Source of the DNA: Gemmatimonadaceae bacterium
Lineage (GTDB): Bacteria; Gemmatimonadota; Gemmatimonadetes; Gemmatimonadales; Gemmatimonadaceae
Assembly: GCA_025450035.1 (NCBI GenBank)
Contig: JANWIF010000147.1
Span: forward strand, 1-64,000
Direction of reading: 5' to 3'
Length of the DNA stretch: 64,000 nucleotides
Both the position numbers and the translations under genes were made by a program. Under the pieces are notes generated by a model, which was not told the origin of the DNA, made no database searches, and saw only the letters and a list, made by a program, of their open reading frames with translations. Positions 60,334-64,000 of this stretch are shown here, one piece after another. Position 1 is the first letter of the stretch, and each line of letters opens with the position of its first letter.

Positions 60334-60402
60334 TGCAGTTCGTTGCAACGATCAGGCGATTGGACCGACGCATGCGTTAGGATTCTCACAGCATAGGCCG
60401 CC

Positions 60403-60416
60403 GCATGACGTCATGC
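60403..60416. promoter_or_regulatory. Perfect 14-bp palindrome upstream of the Ig/GHL lipoprotein gene
   Basis: GCATGACGTCATGC is fully self-complementary and lies 68 bp before the GTG of the next gene, in a 150-bp gap that must hold its promoter. It may be a transcription-factor site. No matching copy was noticed elsewhere in the window. Confidence 0.45.
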
Positions 60417-60483
60417 GCGCCCTATGGAAACGACGCTCTGTACTGACTCGTCCCGGATACGCACCCGACATTCCGGAGGAGCA

Positions 60484-62430
60484 GTGAGCATCGCGCATCA
60501 TCGATTCATCCGCGCTGGCGCGCTGATGACCATCGTCGTCATTCTCGCGTCGTGTGTGGAGAGCTCGGCGCTCACCGATCTTCCCGAGAATCCGGTGTCA
60601 CCGGTGAAATGGGTGCTGATCGATCCGGCGAGCGCGCAGATCGCGCCGGGCAAGAACGTTGCGCTCCAAGTGGAGCTGCAAGACGGTGCTGGCCGCGATC
60701 TGAACGGACAGCCGGTCGCCTGGAGTAGTTCAGACAGCAACGTGGCAACGGTCGACAGCACCGGACTCGTGACCGCGAAGAAAACGGGCTCCGCCAACAT
60801 CATTGCCGCCTCGGGTCAGACCTCCGCGTACGCCGTGGTGAGCGTCTCCACTGCGCCGCCACCTACGTTGTTTGTGTCGCTCACTCCTGCCACGGTTACC
60901 ATACCCGTGCAAGGCGCGGCGCAGATTTTCGCGACCGTCAAGGACGCATCGGGCAACGTGGTGACCAACACGAAGATCACGTGGGCCACGAGCAATGCAT
61001 CGGTGGTCACGGTAGACGCGTCGGGTGAGATCGCAGGCGGGAATCCGGGAACGGCGGTAATCAGGGCTACCGCAGGAACGGGAACTTCCAGCGCGACCGT
61101 CAACGTGACCAACGTCGCGACGCCACCAACGTCTCCGCCGCCGCCGCCGCCGCCGCCTCCCCCGACACAGCTCGTGTCGCTGTTCGACGACTATAGTGCC
61201 GTCTCACCGCATTGGCGCCACATCCGCACGATGATGACGGACTTCTACTACAACTGGACCGCGACCGAGCGTGCGTGGGCCGGCGCGCACTATGATCTCG
61301 CCATGTCGGGCGACGGATCTGCTTGGCTCGCCGCCAATTCGATGGTCAGACACTTGCCATACGCAATTGAATGGGAGACCGAGATCGACGACGGCAATCC
61401 TGGCATCTCCGTACAGGTCTACGTCGACATGCAAGCGTGGTATGCGGCGCACTCGCAGTACCGTATCGAGACAGCCTTTCTCCACGCAGCAGGTGAGCCG
61501 GCGGACTCCGCGCACCGGTTGGTGAACTACTCATGGGGAACGAACAAGTGGGTGTTCAACCCCGCAGACCCTGGATTGCGCGCTTACCAGGTGGATCGCT
61601 TTACTCGTCTTGCGAACGGTCACGGCGGCGTTTTTCTCGACACGGAGAATTCGAGCGCGCTCATGTCGGTGGTCACGCTATCCAGCGAGTACCCGGTCGC
61701 GGATGCGTTCAAGAGCCCACACACCTCCCTGTTGGCGGCGATCAAGACCGCACTCGGCAACAAGCTGCTCATGATCAACACCGCGCAGTACACCACCGAC
61801 TTCGATTTGGCGAACGCAAAGGCGGCCGGCGCAGTACATCTCGAGAAGATGAATAGCCCGCTCTTTTCCGAGAGTTATCTGCGGTGGCAATGGTGCGAGA
61901 CGCTCATGGCTAACGGTGTCTTCGTTGACCTCGTAAGTAGTCTGTCGAGTGGAGAGGATGCATCGCTATCGACGGTGCCACCGGGGAACTCGGCGACCAC
62001 CGCACAGCGCATGAAGTTGTGGGAGCTGGCGAGCTACTACATGGTCGTCCCACAGACACCCGACCTTATCGCGCTGCAGCTCGAGAACATGTGGAATCTG
62101 CCGTATTCATCCATTTGGACCCGGGCGCAGGAAGCGGACATTGGGCATCCGACCGGCACACGCACTATTCTCTCGCGCGGCACGGACCCGCTCGGCCAGG
62201 GGTACACCATTTACACGCGAGACTTCGATCGGGCGCTCGTCGTGCTGCGTCACCAGAGCGGGTGGGGCACCCAGATTTATACGAACGCCAGCGCGATCAG
62301 CATCCCCCTCCCTGCCGGCGAGACCTGGCTGCCTCTGCACGCCGACGGCACAGTCGGCTCCGCGGTGACGAGCATTTTGCTTCGAAACTCCGAGGCGGCG
62401 ATTCTCATCAAGAAAAGCAAAGTTCAGTGA
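60484..62430 (+). CDS. Lipoprotein with two Ig-like (Big_2) domains and a GHL15-like hydrolase domain, paralogue 2
   Basis: 648 aa from a GTG preceded by GGAGGA; the track start is 20 codons earlier. A lipoprotein signal (IVVILASCVES) is followed by two Big_2 domains (about 45-120 and 130-215: VAWSSSDSNVATVDSTGLVTAKKTGSANI, ITWATSNASVVTVDASGEIAG). A linker with a ten-proline run precedes a domain matching paralogue 1 (SPHWRHIRTMMTDF, HYDLAMSGDGSAWLAANSMVRHLPYAIEW, LWELASYYMVVPQTPDLIALQLE). It is predicted to be surface-anchored and may trim or bind the exopolysaccharide. Confidence 0.7.
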   Translation: MSIAHHRFIRAGALMTIVVILASCVESSALTDLPENPVSPVKWVLIDPASAQIAPGKNVALQVELQDGAGRDLNGQPVAWSSSDSNVATVDSTGLVTAKKTGSANIIAASGQTSAYAVVSVSTAPPPTLFVSLTPATVTIPVQGAAQIFATVKDASGNVVTNTKITWATSNASVVTVDASGEIAGGNPGTAVIRATAGTGTSSATVNVTNVATPPTSPPPPPPPPPPTQLVSLFDDYSAVSPHWRHIRTMMTDFYYNWTATERAWAGAHYDLAMSGDGSAWLAANSMVRHLPYAIEWETEIDDGNPGISVQVYVDMQAWYAAHSQYRIETAFLHAAGEPADSAHRLVNYSWGTNKWVFNPADPGLRAYQVDRFTRLANGHGGVFLDTENSSALMSVVTLSSEYPVADAFKSPHTSLLAAIKTALGNKLLMINTAQYTTDFDLANAKAAGAVHLEKMNSPLFSESYLRWQWCETLMANGVFVDLVSSLSSGEDASLSTVPPGNSATTAQRMKLWELASYYMVVPQTPDLIALQLENMWNLPYSSIWTRAQEADIGHPTGTRTILSRGTDPLGQGYTIYTRDFDRALVVLRHQSGWGTQIYTNASAISIPLPAGETWLPLHADGTVGSAVTSILLRNSEAAILIKKSKVQ

Positions 62431-62687
62431 CCGGCCCAGCCGCCGCCGGTCCGCGGCCATCGCCCACGTAGGCGCTGCTTAGGGCCACCCCTCTAGAGGC
62501 GGCAGCGCTTGGAGGCGCAGCCCTGACTAGACTAGGCGGCTTGGTCGGCGAGATGTGGTGCCGGAGCCACACCAGGTCTCGATTTCTTCGCCACGAGGCT
62601 ATCCTTAGCCTTGGCATTGTATTGGCAGCAGGAGCTGGCGACTGGGGCGCGCGCCACTGCCGCGCCTCTGGACCCAAGCGACAGCCA
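62431..62687. other. Intergenic region with weak hairpin
   Basis: GACCGGC-N9-GCCGGTC (62429-62451) begins at the stop of the lipoprotein gene and may be a weak terminator without a U-tract. The remaining 230 bp hold no open frame with coding character and no recognised element. Confidence 0.4.
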
Positions 62688-64000
62688 TGGCCCATCCGCA
62701 GACCACAATTCCGATCGATCAGACGCCGTCGCGGTATCCGGCGATGATACCTCCTGACTCGCCGTGGGCCGAGTTGCGTGCCGATCGCCTCATGAAGGCG
62801 ATCGGCTGGATGATTTTCGCGTATATCTGGCGGATTCAGGACGTGCTGCCAATTCTCGGCAAGGTTCAGCTGCCGATCTTGGTCGGCGCGATCTCGGTTG
62901 GATTCTACGCGACATCGCGTCATCCAGCTCGGCGAGCCCGCCTCCTGAAATCGCCGCTCACGTCGCTGACTCTGCTTCTGTGGGGAATCATGCTGGTTGG
63001 TGTCCCTACCAGCCTCTGGGCAGGACACAGCCTGAGCTTCGCACTCAAGAGCCAATTGCTGAACATCCTGTTCATGGGGCTGGTCGCGTTGAGCATTCGC
63101 AGCGTGCGCGACGTCGAATGGTTTGCGCGCGTGAACCTGTACGGTGCGATGTTCTACGCCACGATCGTGAACATTTTCTTCAGTGTGGGCTCCGACGGTC
63201 GACTGTCGAATCTTGTGTTCTACGATTCCAACGATTTCGCTTTGGTGATGGTGACGACAATTCCATTCGCCCTATTCTTCTTGCGACCCGGCAACAGCTC
63301 GCGGCGCCGGGCGATCGCCCTGGCTGCCCTCGCCATGTTGCTCATTGGCATTGTGAAGAGTGGATCGCGGGGCGGCTTCATTGGCCTCATCGTAGTGCTG
63401 CTCTACGTTCTGGTGCGCTATCGCTCGATTCCCAGCCGCGTGCGCATGTTTGCGGCTCTCGGTGGCATCGTACTGGTGGCTGCGTTGGGCTCGGACAAAT
63501 ATTGGACGCAGATCAGCACGATCGCGCATCCAGAAGGCGACTACAACTGGACCGACCCGGTCGGCCGCAAAGCAGTGTGGGAGCGTGGGCTGGGGTACGT
63601 GGAGCAACACCCGCTGGTGGGTGTTGGTGTCAAGGCGTATCCGATCGCGGAAGGCACGTTGTCCGACATCGGACGCTCGTTATCCGCGCAAGGGAAGGGA
63701 TTCAAGTGGTCGGTGGCGCACAACTCGTTTCTGGAGACAGCCGCAGAGTTGGGCATCCCCGGCCTCATTGTGTTCGTGGCGTTCTTCGTCGTCGCCATTC
63801 GCACGCTCATGCGCGTGAAACCGGGACGCCGATACGGGCCATGGATCTCGACACGCGAGACAGCCATCGCGCAGATGCTCGTGGGCGCCCTCGTGGGATT
63901 TGCCGTTGCTGGCATCTTCGTCTCGGCGGAGTATTTCTCATATCTGTATTTTCTACTCGGGCTCGTTATCGGCTTCGACAAGATTCTCCGCCTGCGTCGA
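62688..64000 (+). CDS. O-antigen ligase/polymerase-like membrane protein (cut by window edge)
   Basis: At least 437 codons from MAHPQTTIPIDQTPSR, open to the right edge; not in the ORF track because it has no stop in the window. Many membrane helices (WMIFAYIWRIQDVLPIL, LTLLLWGIMLVGVPTSLWAG, ...). Wzy_C motifs are seen in GIVKSGSRGGFIGLIVVLL and the late HNSFLETAAELGIPGLIVF. It resembles the exosortase-A-associated O-glycosylation ligase family, which fits the deacetylase and FemAB types upstream. It would join or polymerise glycan units at the periplasmic face. Confidence 0.85.

Noticed and set aside
1-64000. tRNA, rRNA, insertion sequences, prophage or CRISPR genes
   Set aside because: I looked for tRNA-like cloverleaf ends, transposase motifs, att-type repeats and cas genes and found none I could support.

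Overview
The window is GC-rich, gene-dense bacterial chromosome. The clearest taxonomic hint is the truncated Ser/Thr kinase at the left edge, whose glycine loop (LGGGGMSRVF) is typical of Gemmatimonadota kinases. The many PDZ proteases, M28/M61/M42 peptidases and envelope efflux operons fit the same phylum. This assignment is inference; there is no rRNA in the window. Many genes overlap by 1-4 bases (TGATG, ATGA, GTGA), and GTG/TTG starts are common.

Layout. 1-6 kb: kinase fragment, rubrerythrin-VIT1 iron exporter, PDZ protein, outer-membrane protein and Kup K+ transporter. 6-11 kb: a PadR repressor with twin operators, then a three-subunit molybdenum hydroxylase with the four-cysteine loop of 4-hydroxybenzoyl-CoA reductase. 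11-16.5 kb: an ECF sigma factor in an operon with a membrane protein, a Spy-like protein, TolC, an HlyD adaptor and a MacB-type permease, but no ATPase. 17-21.5 kb: a TetR-TolC-EmrA drug-efflux operon whose EmrB partner has lost its N-terminal half. 21.6-30 kb: housekeeping genes (peptidyl-prolyl isomerase, EVE protein, endonuclease III, PolX, hydrolase, M28 peptidase). 30-33 kb: a complete ECF vitamin/metal transporter (S, T and a fused double ATPase). 33-43 kb: HEAT-repeat protein, peptidases, amidohydrolase, alcohol dehydrogenase, acyl-CoA dehydrogenase.

42.8-49 kb is a methionine/one-carbon block: CbiX-like chelatase, a homocysteine methyltransferase-MTHFR fusion and cobalamin-dependent MetH. 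The metH leader carries a sequence matching the SAM-II riboswitch, followed directly by an intrinsic terminator. metH itself has an in-frame TAG at codon 54.

49-64 kb is a cell-surface polysaccharide region: a kinase-methyltransferase fusion, two paralogous GHL-like putative glycoside hydrolases, a VanZ-type protein, an acetyltransferase, and a polysaccharide deacetylase and FemAB protein of the exosortase-A (XrtA) associated types, then a DegT aminotransferase, a glycosyltransferase and an O-antigen-ligase-like protein cut by the right edge. No exosortase is visible; the locus probably continues beyond the window.

Two signals are not explained by the genes. First, the 7-mer GTTAGGC/GCCTAAC occurs at least 47 times, in every permitted reading frame, across stop codons and between genes. 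Second, two intergenic regions carry CA-rich leaders that abut start codons and can pair with upstream GT-rich arms.
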